Shown: one piece after another, positions 1 to 12,985 of the stretch | Position numbering within the stretch: position 1 is the first letter of the stretch | Layout of the letters: every line of letters starts with the position of its first letter | Position numbers and translations under genes: made by a program | The notes under the pieces: model-generated | Database searches by the model: none | What the model saw: the letters and a program-made list of their open reading frames with translations, nothing else | What the model was told of the DNA's origin: nothing | Assembly: GCA_032622095.1 (NCBI GenBank) | Contig: CP136066.1 | Span: 199,057,564 to 199,121,563, forward strand | Reading direction: 5' to 3' | Source: Siphonodentalium dalli | Lineage: Eukaryota > Mollusca > Scaphopoda > Gadilida > Siphonodentaliidae | Length of the DNA stretch: 64,000 nucleotides

Positions 1-79
1 GTTGAAATAAATCGATTTTGATAACTAAAGCGTATTTTGAAGAAATTGTTGTTTTTGTTGTATCTTGATGGTATGGGGA

Positions 80-106
80 CCGTCTGATCGGATTAAGTAC
101 CTTTAA
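80..106. repeat. Terminal fragment of a TTAA-flanked MITE
   Basis: The last 27 bases match the right terminus (GTCTGATCGGATTRAGTACC followed by TTAA) of the palindromic elements at 46148-46472 and 58818-59294. The rest of the element is not recognisable to the left, so this is a decayed or truncated end. Confidence 0.6.
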
Positions 107-297
107 TTATTATTGAATGATTTTACTATTGTCTCCGTACATGTGTAATGTATGGCTTATGAGAAAATAACCGATTGATTGATTGTAATCTCGAGTTCTC
201 AAATCCCTGAACCAACAACCGAAGCCAGTACAAAGATGCTGACGTTAAGTCGTTAATGTTGAAGATGATTCTTCCGAATTGATGCCATCAAACTACC

Positions 298-1392
298 ATA
301 AAACTCACTGTGGAGGATCTATTCCTAGAAATGTGGTGCTCTCCCGAGCAATATTTACGTGCTTAGCGAGCAAATATTCCGGTGTTCTGTCACATTTTGC
401 TCATTGTGCGACAGAGATGACATGCGTGGGTAATAAACACGCATTTTAGTATTGTTTTAAACGCAAATATTGGACGAATGTATACGGGATAGACGTGGCA
501 AAGAAGGTGAGTAATATATGTTGTAATATTATGCCACTATATTGGCATACTACCCAGTAATATAAATAAATTCCTCGATATTTTGCGTATTTTGGGAAAT
601 TCGTCACTTCAACGGCGTATTACCGACTTAATACTGAATACTGTATATTGTAACTTTGAACGCCTGTTCCTCAATACATTCCTGAAGTCAATGCAACATG
701 AAAATATCATTAATAACATACCAAATCGAAGAAAACGACCATAACATAGGTCTACATGTGTATTCCGGTGCTTTGTGAGTTGAATAATCGTTATTCCGAT
801 AAAAATACGTTCGACAATCATTTCCTGGACAAGAATTGAGCGTTTGTTATCAGTTATATCCAATAGAACACATGGACATAATTATAGATTACATAGTTCA
901 TTCATATACTCCCCATTGCGTTTGCTACCCCTGAAATACGTGATTAAACGAACAAAGTATGCCTTTATGGACGTATATGCGACGCAAAATAACATATTAA
1001 GTTTATTACCCCCTAACCAACGCATACTATTTAGTATTTATTCGCTTTTTTCTTGTTATAGCACAATACATGATCCTGGGGAGAGCACTTGACTATTGGG
1101 AGAGCACTGAGCACTCTGTAAAGTATCGGAATATAATTATAAAATGTCGATTTACGGGCATTCCTATGGGATTTCTTACATTTTCTCACATATCAATGTG
1201 AACATCAATATAAATAATCCATTGGTTAAAAGAAACCGGCGATATACTTACATAATCACTAATTTTTCTTCACTTTTGTGCGGCGAAAATAAAAAATCCC
1301 CAGTAAAGCACCGGAATGTCACGATAAAAATTGCTAAAACAATTGGTAGAGCACCACATTTCTAGGAATAGATCCTCCACAGTGATAAAACT
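298..1392. mobile_element. Non-autonomous TIR transposon with perfect 8-bp TSD (hAT-like)
   Basis: The element proper is 306-1384. It starts CACTGTGGAGGATCTATTCC and ends with the reverse complement, and the terminal inverted repeat stays recognisable for about 85 bp with gaps. The flanks carry the identical octamer ATAAAACT at 298-305 and 1385-1392, a perfect 8-bp target-site duplication. Eight-base duplications are typical of hAT (also P and some Merlin) transposons; the class is inferred from that alone. Motifs such as TCCGGTGCTTTGT and GGGAGAGCACT recur inside. Only short chance reading frames are present, so no transposase is encoded. Confidence 0.85.
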
Positions 1393-1597
1393 ACTACTGC
1401 GACAAACGTTATAGCAAGAGTTATGCCCCCTAGCTACGCTGTTGAGACCGCTGCCTTTTAGTACACATATTGTAAGTAAATCTTACACATATATTTTAAT
1501 GTTTTTTGTTCCTATTTTATGACGTCCATATTTGAAATGAATATGGGCAGTACAGATTCTCAGAATAATGCAGAATGAATTGTAGCCGTCAATAGTC

Positions 1598-1965
1598 TTA
1601 ACCCTTTGAGTGCCAGGTCCGATTTTTTGTATCAACCCATATACCCTGTGCCAATGCATTCTCTTATATATGCGAGTCGACCATAGGTCGCCTCGCATAT
1701 ATAAGAGAATGCATCGGCCTAACAATTTTTCATCATTTGTTATTATTTTTTACAATTTTTTACAATTTTAATAATTGTTTCTTATATTCTTTAACAGGCT
1801 TATTTTGTAGGTTTAGGGCCAGGGAATCTTTCGTTTTTCATGGGCATCAAAATTATTACTATGAATACTTGGTGATAGTTTTGAGTTATAACATGCCCTA
1901 TAGCATACCCAAAAAAAATTCAACCAAAAAAAAAACAAAACATATGTTAACATATAATGGCCTGC
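1598..1965. mobile_element. MITE family A (TTAACCCTTTSAGTGCC), 3'-truncated
   Basis: It begins TTAACCCTTTGAGTGCC and carries one 69-bp hairpin (about 1649-1719). It runs in the same order as the full copy at 47280-47776, but the last 100 bp or so, including the right terminal repeat, are missing. TTAA targets with CCC-starting ends suggest the piggyBac superfamily. Confidence 0.75.
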
Positions 1966-2902
1966 AGCCCTGAGTGTCCACGAATTGTGATAAATGAGTT
2001 CATGATCACCAGGATTGGCATCTGCGCAAAGTTTCTGCATGAAAAAAAAATCATATCGTCGAGCATGGAATGTACCTTTACATTTGGGATTTATAATCTA
2101 GAGACAGAAGTCCATGAAAAAAATATTGACATTTTTTACCTCACACCAAAACAAATCAATCTAGGAACCACGTGCTTTACAATGTGCCAATGTTTTGTTT
2201 GGCATCTGGAATTTCAAGAGGAGTGACTGCATGTATTTTATATGTTTCAATATCGAAACTTCTATTAACCAACCAGAGCCCAGATTTTTTTTAATTCTCT
2301 ACTGCATATTGGTCCAAAATCCGTTGGAGGGCGCTACCAATCGAATTACTTCACTGTATCCTGCAGCTAGAAGATCAGAACTTTTGGTGGAAAAGAATAC
2401 CACGCATATACACAAACTGGATGATCAAAGAGCGGGTTTCGGAGATCAAAATCTGCAAATCGACCCGTAAACACTTTAACATAATAAAGGAAGCAAACAT
2501 ACGTCATATTTGCATGTACAGTCGAATTTGACGACATAAACTGCTTGTAGAACAACGCATCGCGTCCTCCTAAATCGGATTTTGTGTGGTAACATTTGAC
2601 CATACATGGCGACGTACCCTATATTTGCTTCCTGTATTATGTTACTGTCTTCTCGTCGATTTGCATATTTTGGTTTTTGAAACCCGCTCTTATATGGGTT
2701 TTCTTTGACAGCTTCATAACATCGTGTTTGTGACCGGTTGTGTATTTCATACTGTACGAACAGTAGTAACAAAACTGTACAGCAAGTATTATTTTGCTGT
2801 TATGTATACACATTGGGCCGCTTCAGAACATAATTATGGGGAAGGTTATCTCAATTGTATCCTTCCTTTTGAATCATGTCTAAATGTCTCTTTTATGTCC
2901 AG
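1966..2902. other. No gene found upstream of the sulfotransferase exon
   Basis: This stretch was read in both directions for the 5' sulfotransferase exons (the PAPS P-loop TYPKSGTTW region and the RNPKDVAVS region). Neither was seen. There is no clear repeat either; the open frames here are short and lack splice signals. Confidence 0.4.
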
Positions 2903-3006
2903 TTGCATTTGGTTCGTGGTTTGACTACTTGCTGTCATACGAGGATCTATTTAACAAGCATCCTGAGTTGAAAGTCTTCCGTTTCTGCTACGAAGACGCC
3001 AAAGCA
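2903..3006 (+). CDS. Cytosolic sulfotransferase, internal exon
   Basis: Sulfotransferases move a sulfonate group from PAPS to hydroxyls or amines of small molecules in the cytosol. The exon follows a good acceptor (TCTTTTATGTCCAG) and ends at a consensus donor (GTAAGTG). It enters in phase 1, leaves in phase 0 and encodes about 35 residues. The translation has the family pattern G-S-W-(F/Y) at VAFGSWFDY, then about 20 residues to the FCYEDAK motif (vertebrate SULTs: YGSWYQHV ... LFLFYEDMK). This is the segment just before the C-terminal helices. The next exon recognised is 2.8 kb downstream. The exon that should encode the FLG and SFxxMK region was not found between them, so the gene may be interrupted or degenerate. 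A chance match is unlikely given length, frame and both splice sites. Confidence 0.8.
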
Positions 3007-3189
3007 GTAAGTGTTTCACTAGCCACCAAGATATATCTAAATTTGATCATAGGGAGTAACATGCAAATCAAATGGTAAGACATTTCTCCTAGTGTTCTGG
3101 CGTTTCCCTTTGGTTTTCTCGATCTGATAGAATTGTTTTTGGACCAATATTTGCATATTTTCCTATTTTTGGTCAAAAGTTTTGAATGA

Positions 3190-4020
3190 AATTGTCATCA
3201 GTTGGAATTTTCCATCCTTATAGGGGGGTGACAGGTTGGAAATTTCCAACACTTGGAAAGCTTCTGTCCTGGTCCCTCCCCCGTGGCCAGTCAAAAACTG
3301 CTAGTTAATTTAAGAAAACAATATTGTCATACATTTGGTCAGCATTGTCATTGGAATTGTCATCAGTTGGAAATTTTCAAACTCTAGGAAGGCTTGATGC
3401 TAGTCTAGATGGTAGGATTTTGCGATTTTCTTGTTCAGATTTCAAAATTTTCGGCTATGGTCGACCCGGTGTGTCATTGTCACCGTGGCCAAGTAGTTTA
3501 ACAATACAATATTTTGTCAAACTTCTGGACTGAAATGGTCATCAGTTGGAGAATTTTCCAACCTGAGGGGGAGTATTATGTTTGAAATTTCCAACACAAA
3601 AGGAAAACTTCAGTTGAGGCCAGTCTAGATGCAATAGGATTTGCGATTTTCTTGTATAGTTTTCAAAATTTTCTCACACCGGGTGGAACAACCATGGTCA
3701 GCCCAGTGTGTCCTGGTCTCTTGCCCGTAGCCGTGTGCATTTGTCTGGAGTTAGACCACTAGATGTTAGGATTTATGCAATTTTTCAGGTTAAAATATCT
3801 GAATGTTTTCAAACCGGGAATTTGGAACCATGGTTTATGAATATATAGGATATTAGGCCTGAGAGCACTGAGGTGCAAGGGGAGGGGGGCGGTGCAAATG
3901 GAATTATGCAAAACTTGTGTTTGGTCCGAATCTGATTCAAGGGGGGGGGGGGGGTGCAGTTGGAAATTCCCAAGGTGGACACCCCCACAAAGGAGACCCT
4001 TTAGCCACGTCCATGAACAC
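3190..4020. repeat. Degenerate repeat with TTGGAAA...TTCCAAC motifs and a poly-G tract
   Basis: The block is built of recurring units around ATCAGTTGGAAATTTTCCAA and ends in a run of 13 G followed by a segment about ACCCCC-A-AAGGAGACCCT. The same order of motifs, including the G run and the ACGTCC ending, recurs at 10560-11020, so this is a dispersed repeat. It lies in the sulfotransferase intron. No ends or coding sequence were recognised. Confidence 0.6.
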
Positions 4021-4373
4021 ATGCTTATCACCGTTGTCAGCTTTACGGGTTAATGGCATTTCCATCTCCTATTGCACGATGTCCGATTTACACAGCGGAG
4101 GAGACATCCTGGGTCTTTTTTTATTAGCGTAATTAGAAATGAGAACAATTGTTTGCAATTAAGTAGTGGCTATGTGAAGGGAAGATTTCGCTTACAATGT
4201 TGTCTACGAAATTCAGAACAAGAACGTCCTTATATATCAATAAATATACACATGTGTTACTCAATATCATCCAGTGTTTATAACGTCAGCACATGGAGTT
4301 AATGTCGCCTGGAAATCACCCACTGTCTATAGGTTCGCTCTGCCGTTTTCCAAATGCAAACATAATTCACATT

Positions 4374-4859
4374 TGTGACCCGCCATATCAAATCCAGTCG
4401 TAAGTCGGAATTTTTTACCCTGTGCCAGTGCATTCTCTTATATATGCGAGTCGACCATAGGTCGCCTCGCTTATATGCGAGTCGACCATAGGTCGCCTCG
4501 CTTATATAAGAGAATGCATTGGCCTAACAATGTTTTATCATTTTTTTAAATAAATGTTTCTTACATTTTTTAGGACATAAAATAAAAAACATCCATTACC
4601 CTGCAGGGAGCCCCACACATATATAGAAGCATATAGAAGAGTGTCGTCTGCTCATGTTTGTCTGGGGCTCTGTATGGGTAAAATTAAAAAATTGTTAAAG
4701 AATACAAGAACAAAATTATTAAAATTGTAAAAAATTGTTAGGCCAATGCATTCTCTTATATATGCGAGGCGACCTATGGTCGACTCGCATATATAAGAGA
4801 ATGCATTGGCACAGGGTAAAAAATCCCGACTTACGACTGGATTTGATATGGCGGGTCAT
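4374..4859. mobile_element. MITE family C (TGTGACCCGCCATATC ends), TA target
   Basis: The terminal inverted repeats start TGTGACCCGCCATATCAAAT and extend about 38 bp. Inside are two inverted copies of the 69-bp hairpin (about 4426-4524 and 4742-4810). The left hairpin has its loop region duplicated in tandem. Other copies lie at 24817-25247 and 45608-46067. TA flanks in those copies suggest a Tc1/mariner-type target. It sits in the sulfotransferase intron. Confidence 0.85.
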
Positions 4860-5889
<1,030 letters not shown>

Positions 5890-5907
5890 CAATGAATGAT
5901 TCGAGAG

Positions 5908-6296
5908 GCCAACAAAACGGCCAAAACCGGCCAAATAAAGCTTCAACAGCCTAAAATATAGTCGGTCTGTCTCAATAGAACCATACAAATATGGATATCA
6001 TTGGAACCGGCTCCTTGACCACATTGTGATAGTTACAGTTATGCCCTGTGCCAAATGCATTCTCTTATATATGCGAGTCGACCATAGGTCGCCTCGCATT
6101 TATAAGAGAATGCATTGGCCTAAAAAAATCTTTTTTTAACACTTTTTACCATTTTTTCTTACATTCTTTAACAATTTTATAATTTTTAATGTGTTAAGCC
6201 TATGCATTCTCTTATATATGCGAGGCGACCTATGATCGACTCGCATATATAAGAGAATGCATTGGCACAGGGCCGTTCTGTTGGGTAAAGGGTTAA
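5908..6296. mobile_element. MITE family B (TTAACCCTTTACCCAACA), left end decayed
   Basis: The right end reads TGTTGGGTAAAGGGTTAA (TTAA at 6293-6296), as in the copies at 46756-47155 and 52313-52711. The left end survives only from CAACAAAACGG inward. Two inverted 69-bp hairpins lie at about 6050-6118 and 6196-6265. It follows the sulfotransferase stop codon immediately and may supply its 3' UTR and polyadenylation region. Confidence 0.8.
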
Positions 6297-6687
6297 AAGA
6301 TGGCATTAACATATGTTCAGAATTTGGTGGCGATTCTCGAGCACTTGCACGGTGGCGAAAGAGACTGAATAATTATATATAAATGTTTCACACGCACATA
6401 AGAAAGATTCGTCAAGGTCAAGGCCGTGTGTTTAAAAATGTTTAGCCCTTTCTTTAATAAATACTCACAGACGAGTTGTTCCCTTATGAATTGTTCTGAC
6501 ATTAAAGCCACATGACGGTTTGTCCTAAAAGTATTTGCTTTTTAATTTTTCCGATATCGAAATAGGTGAATGGATATAGCTGAATCCATCCACTGAATAC
6601 TAATCCATTCCAATGTATCCTTTTAAAACTGAGTCTGAGAATCAATTAAGCGACTATAGAAATGGCTAGTACAAATGTTTATAATAC
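6297..6687. other. Intergenic, no feature recognised
   Basis: AT-rich sequence between the MITE and the next palindrome; only short chance frames were seen. Confidence 0.4.
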
Positions 6688-6846
6688 AGGGGATCTACAA
6701 CTCGTCCCCAGTTTGTAGCGGAATTTACAAATCGAGTCCCTGCAGTAAATGAGGTGAGCTCCGAGCCTTTGGTGATGTCCAGACCTAATTTACTGGACAA
6801 GTTTTGTAAATTCCGCTATAACCTGGGGACGAGTTGTAGATTCTAT
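6688..6846. repeat. Imperfect palindrome (ATCTACAACTCGTCCCCAG ends)
   Basis: GATCTACAACTCGTCCCCAG at the left pairs with CTGGGGACGAGTTGTAGAT at the right, and the arms remain paired inward (TAGCGGAATTTACAAA against TTTGTAAATTCCGCTA). It is a foldback or MITE-like structure of about 155 bp. The arrangement resembles the palindrome at 34018-34168, but the sequences differ. Confidence 0.65.
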
Positions 6847-7374
6847 CTATGACATGATCCAAAACCTCGATCAAATATACATAAATCGACAAATGGGACG
6901 TAAAAACTAACATCGGCTTCTATAAGGCATGCAATGACGTTTCACGTAACTATGCATTGTTTACCCGCGTAAAGAAATAGTCCCAGATAAATAAAGACTC
7001 TTACACGCCTTTAATGGAGTATATTTAATGAAATAACTTTTAAACTCTTCATTTGTTAGAGTTTTGTTGGATAAATAATGGAAGCCATAGTATTTTGAGA
7101 CATACTGTAAACAGACGACAAACCGGAAGTCAAAGGTCACCTGACACTATTTCCTGCTATGAAACGAACATTTAATATCACAATTTATAGAATGGGTTTA
7201 TTGAATGGAATAAGGGTAGGATCATGTAATAAAAACACATATCGAAGAAAAAGATTCAGTCCTAGGGAGAACTTAATATGTCTCTGGTGTCGAAATTTAA
7301 CTATATTAACCCAAACAACAGACTTCAATTCCACCGAATATGGTTACGTGACAGTTGGGTTCGAATACGGGATA

Positions 7375-7637
7375 TTAACCCTTTCATGACGGGAGCTGCG
7401 CTGGTGCAGCATTAAATTATCTGTACCAGTGCATTATCTTATATATGCGAGTCTCACATAGGGAGCCTCGCATATATAAGAGAATGCACTGGCTTACAAT
7501 ATCAAGGTAAATATTGTTAGGCCAATGCATTCTCTTATATACGCGAGGCACCATATGGCCGACTCGCATATTTAAGAGAATGGATTGGCACAGGGTTTTC
7601 GCAAAATTCCTGGAAGCTCCAGTCATGAAATGGTTAA
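7375..7637. mobile_element. MITE family D (TTAACCCTTTCATGACGGGAGCT)
   Basis: The ends are TTAACCCTTTCATGACGGGA on the left and TCCAGTCATGAAATGGTTAA on the right, with TTAA at 7375-7378 and 7634-7637. At 263 bp it consists of little more than two inverted copies of the shared hairpin (about 7424-7494 and 7519-7592), here diverged in the loop. It lies between the convergent sulfotransferase and receptor genes. Confidence 0.75.
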
Positions 7638-8069
7638 AGACGCTACGCGCTCCAGAGTTCACGGTGTTCACGATTTGACTATCATTTATTTTACCGCTAT
7701 AGATAGCTTATATAGACAATCCATGCAACATGACGTCACATAACCCATTGTATTACTCCTGCTTGGCATTAATGGTTAATTATGGAATCCACACTTGTGC
7801 CAGAACATTTATCAGACTGTTTTAGCTATGTGGGAATGTCTGCTAGAATCGGCGTTGCTGTATAGTAATTCTGACGATCGACCATTGGCTACACTGCTTT
7901 ACAGCTGAATGTTGATTGGCTCACATGTGCTGACGTAATGCTTCTTGGAATTTAAGTAATGGGATTCCCTGCTTTAGATCAGACTCTGGAACGCGTTGGT
8001 TTAATTAGAAGTCTGTATTCCACTCAGAATGGCAGCATACATGTGTGTAGTAACGTCAGAGTAACTCGT

Positions 8070-8261
8070 CTAGGAATGGTATATTACATTGTAAATGTCT
8101 TCTGTGTTAGCGGCACCATATGGCGGTTCGTCCGTGTTAGAGTGGAAGCCCTGTTGTCTATTCATGTGATAGTATGTTGCTGGAGTGATGTTCATCGGCA
8201 TATCATAGTCGTCAGGAACAAATGCCTTGTGTAGAGCCTTGTAGAGAAACTTATACTGATC
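8070..8261 (-). CDS. Receptor tyrosine phosphatase-like gene, last exon (domain end, tail, stop)
   Basis: Read on the minus strand, acceptor CATCATTGCAG is followed by DQYKFLYKALHKAF, the end of the PTP fold (family: NMVQTxxQYxFLYxAL). A tail of about 49 residues follows, with tyrosines in PPYGA and DIYNVIYHS, ending at TAG (8072-8070). The exon is 192 bp and enters in phase 0, matching the phase 0 exit of the exon at 10497-10362, whose last residues are NMIPKI. There is no second PTP domain after this point, so the receptor has a single cytoplasmic PTP-like domain. The gene is convergent with the sulfotransferase. Confidence 0.82.
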   Translation of the reverse strand, partial: DQYKFLYKALHKAFVPDDYDMPMNITPATYYHMNRQQGFHSNTDEPPYGAANTEDIYNVIYHS

Positions 8262-10361
8262 CTGCAATGATGAACATGTAAATGTTACTTGGCAATATGG
8301 TGTATAATATTCTGTCTCGGTAATAAGTATATGGTATTTCTCATTTCATCGAAAACGTCAGCCATAATCGAGCACGGAAACCCCAGTGGCATGTCCATAG
8401 GGTGCATAGCGCCGTCGTCTATATATGGTCTCGATATGGCCGAAATGCGGGCGAGGGTGGGTGGGCTAGGATAGGAAATGGGGGCGAGGTGGAATTGCTA
8501 GGATATGTAATGAGGGCGAGGGTCGGTGGGCTGGGATCGCCGACTCCTGTATCTGGATAAATGCTGTATACGTTTTGGGGCTGGTGGTTTATACGTGCAG
8601 AGTCCAAGTTTGTAAGTAATTAAATGGATACTGTACTCAAATGTTGTTGTTGGTTTCTATAGTATCCGAGTCGTAGAATAAGGTAACCAGATTTCCGTTA
8701 TTTGAAAGTCTGTTGAGTACGAAGTATTGATATTGATGGCAGATTAGCCGGAATGCGAAAATACAAATTGTTGTTGTCGAGTAATTTTTGTACAGTTTTC
8801 AAGCAAATGTATTAAATAAATGTTATATTATATGTATACTAGTCCCATATACTCGTTTAAGTCAATGTATATATTTTACACGATCATGTGTGCCACGCGT
8901 TGCCTAATCCACTATCCGTGAATTAATTTGATTACTTCTTGTACACGGAAATTCGTAATTTATTTTATGGCTCCAGCCATAAATTAAATTTATATCAAAT
9001 TATTAACTTTGATTTTAAGATAACCTATTAACATGATCGTTTACAGAATACAACTTCGACTCAAATTACTTATTTTTCTATATAATATCGATATTAGATC
9101 GCTGTTATTATCGGGAATTTATTAAAACTGGCGTACAGTACTCCTTTAACCTTACGGTCGCGATTCCTTCAATATTTAATGGGATTCACGTCCTTCGAAG
9201 TTGGTTCATCCGAAATGGCATAACATTATGTGAAACAACTATCACCATAAACCATGAAACAATTGATTGCCTTTGTACTTATTTTCATTGTTTATAACTC
9301 TCCTATAAGGAGATTTCGCATATCAAAACCATTTTGTAAACATTACTGTTACAGTGGACTTACCGATAAATGTCCAATTAGCCCAATAGTGTACCAAAGT
9401 TTAATACCAAAAATTACGGTAAATATTGGAAAAGGTCAAAGCATTGAAACATATTCTGGAAAACGTATTGTTAACAAATCACTGTAACAGTTTTGTTTAC
9501 ATAACAATGGGTTTAACACGCGAACGTTCCGTTATGTAGAGCTATCGATATATAATTAGTATAAGAACACAGTTGATCTATTTCTTCATGATGTTCTTAG
9601 TCGTGATGTTCTTACATACTTTTAAAGTTGTCAGAAATTTACTCACTGCGAGTGCCTAAGTGGGGCGCTTTAAAACCGAACTACATACTATACTCAGAAA
9701 AAAACAAAAACATTTCCCAGCTGTATTCATTTTGTGGAACATATGAGTGATACATTATCTTTGTGTTGTCACTATATATATGGCAGTGTTGTCCGACACA
9801 GCTCTGGTAACAAGTAACCAAAATATAAAATATTTTGTTTCAAATCCGTTAACAGATATACATGAACATTTGACTGAATACTTGAATATATGCCCGTATG
9901 CCTAACTGTTATGGTGCTTGACTCTTCCCTCCACAATAATAATAATGACAAGCATGCACCAAATTATTTTCGGAAACTAGCTGTATGACGATGCAATGTT
10001 TTAAACAATAATGTCTACCGAAACTCAGCCGAGAATAAGAAATTATTTTAGAAAGTTAACGGGGTGGACGTCGTGCAATAGAAACGAATCTCTCTTATAA
10101 ATAATAAATTGGGCTTAGCGATTGCAAAGCGCGGCGCTAAGCCCAATTTGTTGTTACCCTGGCAGGTGTCTATCACGTTGGCAACGACAACTCACATTAA
10201 GCTACACGTATGGGTGTCTCAAACTGACTAATACCATAGGTACGCTGACATTTGTTACAAACCGATATAAGGAGAGAATAGTCAAATGGCCAAGTGATCT
10301 TATAACGAAAGAAGAGCACGAGAACACAAACATATTGTTCGTAGTTTTAAAAAAAACGTAC
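8262..10361 (-). other. Intron of the receptor phosphatase-like gene
   Basis: About 2.1 kb between the last two exons. It contains only short chance frames. No repeat family shared with the rest of the window was recognised. Confidence 0.55.
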
Positions 10362-10497
10362 TATTTTTGGAATCATGTTAGATCGCTGCTTCCTCAGCTC
10401 TGCAACGCAGCTGAAGATATCGACACTTTTCTCTACGCGTCCCTGGTCTAAGAGATAATCAGCGGCTATCAGAACACCGGTAGCACCAATCCCATCG
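10362..10497 (-). CDS. Receptor tyrosine phosphatase-like gene, P-loop exon (catalytic Arg replaced)
   Basis: The acceptor TTTTCATTTTTTGTAG is followed by C GAT GGG, so the exon enters in phase 2 at the point where PTP genes commonly split the serine after the catalytic cysteine (HCS|xG). The residues read DGIGATGVLIAADYLLDQG, then VDIFSCVAELRKQRSNMIPK, an excellent match to the PTP motif 10 segment (GxGRTGxFIAxDxLLDQ ... VDVFxCVxxLRxQRxNMVQT). The arginine of HCx5R is alanine here, which in this family abolishes phosphate binding. The exon ends at ATA|GTACGT in phase 0 (45 codons plus one base). The family assignment is strong; activity is not expected. Confidence 0.87.
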
Positions 10498-10559
10498 CTA
10501 CAAAAAATGAAAATAGTGAGGGTAAGATTGAATATGTGTAACGTCGCTGGGGAATTCAT

Positions 10560-11020
10560 GCACGTGGCGACAGGGGGTTTGGGATGTCTTCCCCCCAACT
10601 TTGGTCAAAACGTTCAACTGTTGGAAATCTCATGCCTGATACAACATCAGTTGGTACGTTTACATTCGTATAGGTTAACATTCTTTGATTTTCATACCAG
10701 TAATTAGTTTTTGTTTTATTTTTAGACCCAACATTACCATACATTTCTACTTTTGGTCAAAATTTTAGTCTGAAATTACTATCAGTTGGAAATGTTCAAA
10801 CCTTGGTGGGGTGTCAGGTTTGAAATTTTCAACTGTTGGAAAACGTAAGGTTAGGAAGTTGGAAAGTTCCAACACCAATTTGGGGGGTTGCAAATGGAGT
10901 TTTTGCGAACTGCAGACTTTGGTTTGGTTGTAGGGGGGGGGGGGGGGGGTGTATATATAAATTTCAAGGTAGCCACCCCAAACGGGGACCCTCTATATAC
11001 GTCCCTGCTCGGGTTGCGTA
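10560..11020. repeat. Second copy of the TTGGAAA / poly-G repeat
   Basis: It shares with 3190-4020 the ATCAGTTGGAAATGTTCAA units, the run of about 17 G (10934-10950), and the following segment ending in ACGTCCCTG. It lies within an intron of the receptor gene. Confidence 0.6.
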
Positions 11021-11059
11021 ACAATTCACACTCGGTATTATACGTTGACAATGGACAGC

Positions 11060-11560
11060 TTTCGTGTAATGAACGTCAGTAGAATGTGTGTTATTTCTAT
11101 CAGTTGTCGTTTTGCCATATCCCTATTTATATATTATTACAGTTTCAAGAAGACATGCATGGACACGCGAGTGCAATCACCGAGCATACCACTCGCTATG
11201 ACCTGATAACAATTCAATTGTAAAAGTAGAAACTAAATCACAGAAAACATAATAATGTCACCTTACTGCGAGTGGCAAGAGTTTTGAACGTTACTGTTAT
11301 ATATCTCACAAACGAACCCGTCGTCAACAATTCTGCGAACAGGATTTTGGACATACCGATAAATTACGACTAATATCTTATAGTTCGTCGGGGGAAGCCC
11401 ATAGACACCTAGGAATGTTGCTCCAACTTTGATGTATACGACAAGATATATTTGCAAGACTATACATTCATCTGTATTGACGTTGCGCTTGTAATTGTCA
11501 GGGGTTCTCGGTTCGGAATATCGATTTGTGTATAGATATAACTCCCCGAATATTGAGCTA
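11060..11560 (-). repeat. Duplicated segment with an open frame, copy 1
   Basis: On the minus strand this holds a frame of 104 codons (11577-11263) with GVYGLPPTNYKILVVIYRY and RRIVDDGFVCEIYNS, ending at a donor-like site (CGCA|GTAAGG). The segment and its flank are similar to 23160-23540 and partly to 22860-23130 (shared: GAGTGGCAA, CGAGCATACCACT, CTATGACCTG, ACACGCGAG). It is probably a duplicated exon plus intron of an unknown domain, or a dispersed repeat. Its place between PTP-domain exons means it is unlikely to be spliced into this receptor. Confidence 0.45.
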
Positions 11561-11604
11561 TTGTCTAGACCGTCCATAGACCTTATGTCGTATACTATTG
11601 CATT

Positions 11605-12516
11605 TTGTCAAGCGCGGTGTGTCGCTGTAGGCTTACACATATAACTAAAGTTGTTAGTTCAAGAATACTTCATAAGTCTCATTTATATATTAGTGATTCA
11701 CCTGCAGTGAACGAGTATACGTCCGTCAACACCCTGGTAACTCCTCATTTCATACAACAACACCAAGAAGTCATGCGAATTGAGCGTTTCAGTGAAGTCG
11801 GTAAGTGATAAGTACTGGATTTGTGTAACATCTAAGCTGCTCTCATCCTGAAAAAGATGTCGAACGTTAACATCGTGAAAACCATGCTGGCTGACTCGTG
11901 TCCATCACGTGTATAGATACGAATCTGAGTCATAATGACCAACACGTCGTGGTCACTGCATGTGTTGGTGAACAATGTAATTTTGTAGAATTTTTTTGAA
12001 AGTTCGAGGACACAAACAAATGATATATCCAGAATCAGATCGAATTGAAAGCAGGCAAATCTTTCAATCAAATTCTCATATACACAGATTCCAATACTTT
12101 GTAAGAGATCAAATAAAAGTGTGTTTAGTTGGTTCGTCGTGGTATGCGTGTGGTGTCTATGGAATTGGAACCTTTTCCCAAACAATTTAGTCTTTGATGT
12201 GGCAGGGACTAAATAATGTTAAAAGCTTCCCATCACAAACGAGCAATTATATATAAGAATATCAATACAATGCATACTAAAACATTTATCAAGGAATATT
12301 CAAAATCATTTGAGGCAGTGTTGTAAATAGAGTTATCCTTCCTGTAACTGTCACTGTGACTAAGATCAATCTTCGTCAACATGACTAAGGACAATCTTAG
12401 TCACCATGACTAAGACCAACATCTTGATCATTAAAGACTCACAACATGAGCATGGCTATCTCACATTCATATGTCTCACTCACTATGGTGCAAAATTAGG
12501 TTGGAATTACAACTCT
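11605..12516. other. Intron sequence, no feature recognised
   Basis: Overlapping open frames on both strands near 11832-12190 show no family motif and no convincing splice sites. A GACTAAGA(C/T)CAA motif recurs near 12358-12415. Confidence 0.4.
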
Positions 12517-12985
12517 TTAACCCTTTCAGTGCCGGGGGCCGATCTCATCGGCCCTAATTTACGGTCTGTAAAATCGGCCCTAAAAAAAATTAATTTTTTG
12601 TTTGTTGTTTTTTGTTTGTTTTTTTGGGTTGAATTTTTTTGGGTATGCTTAAGCATGCTATAGCGAATTTAACAACAACCTGGATAAAACCTTAGTGGCA
12701 TGTTATAACTCAAAACTATCACCATGTATTCATAGTAATAATTGTGATGCCCATGAAAAACGTAAGATTCCCTGGCACTAAACCTACAAAATAAGTCTGT
12801 TAAAGAATATAAGAAAAAATTATTAAAATTGTAAAAAATAATAACAAATGATGAAAAATTGTTGGGCCAATGCATTCTCTTATATATGCGAGGCGACCTA
12901 TGGTCGACTCGCATATATAAGAGAATGCATTGGCACAGGGTATATGTGTTGATACAAAAATCGGACCTGGCACTGAAAGGGTTAA
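12517..12985. mobile_element. MITE family A, complete copy
   Basis: TTAACCCTTTCAGTGCC at the left pairs exactly with GGCACTGAAAGGGTTAA at the right (TTAA at 12517-12520 and 12982-12985). It has one 69-bp hairpin near the right end (about 12869-12937) and a GGCCGAT...ATCGGCC subterminal palindrome at the left. 469 bp, no coding capacity. TTAA flanks with CCC/GGG ends fit piggyBac-derived MITEs. It lies in an intron of the receptor gene. Confidence 0.88.
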
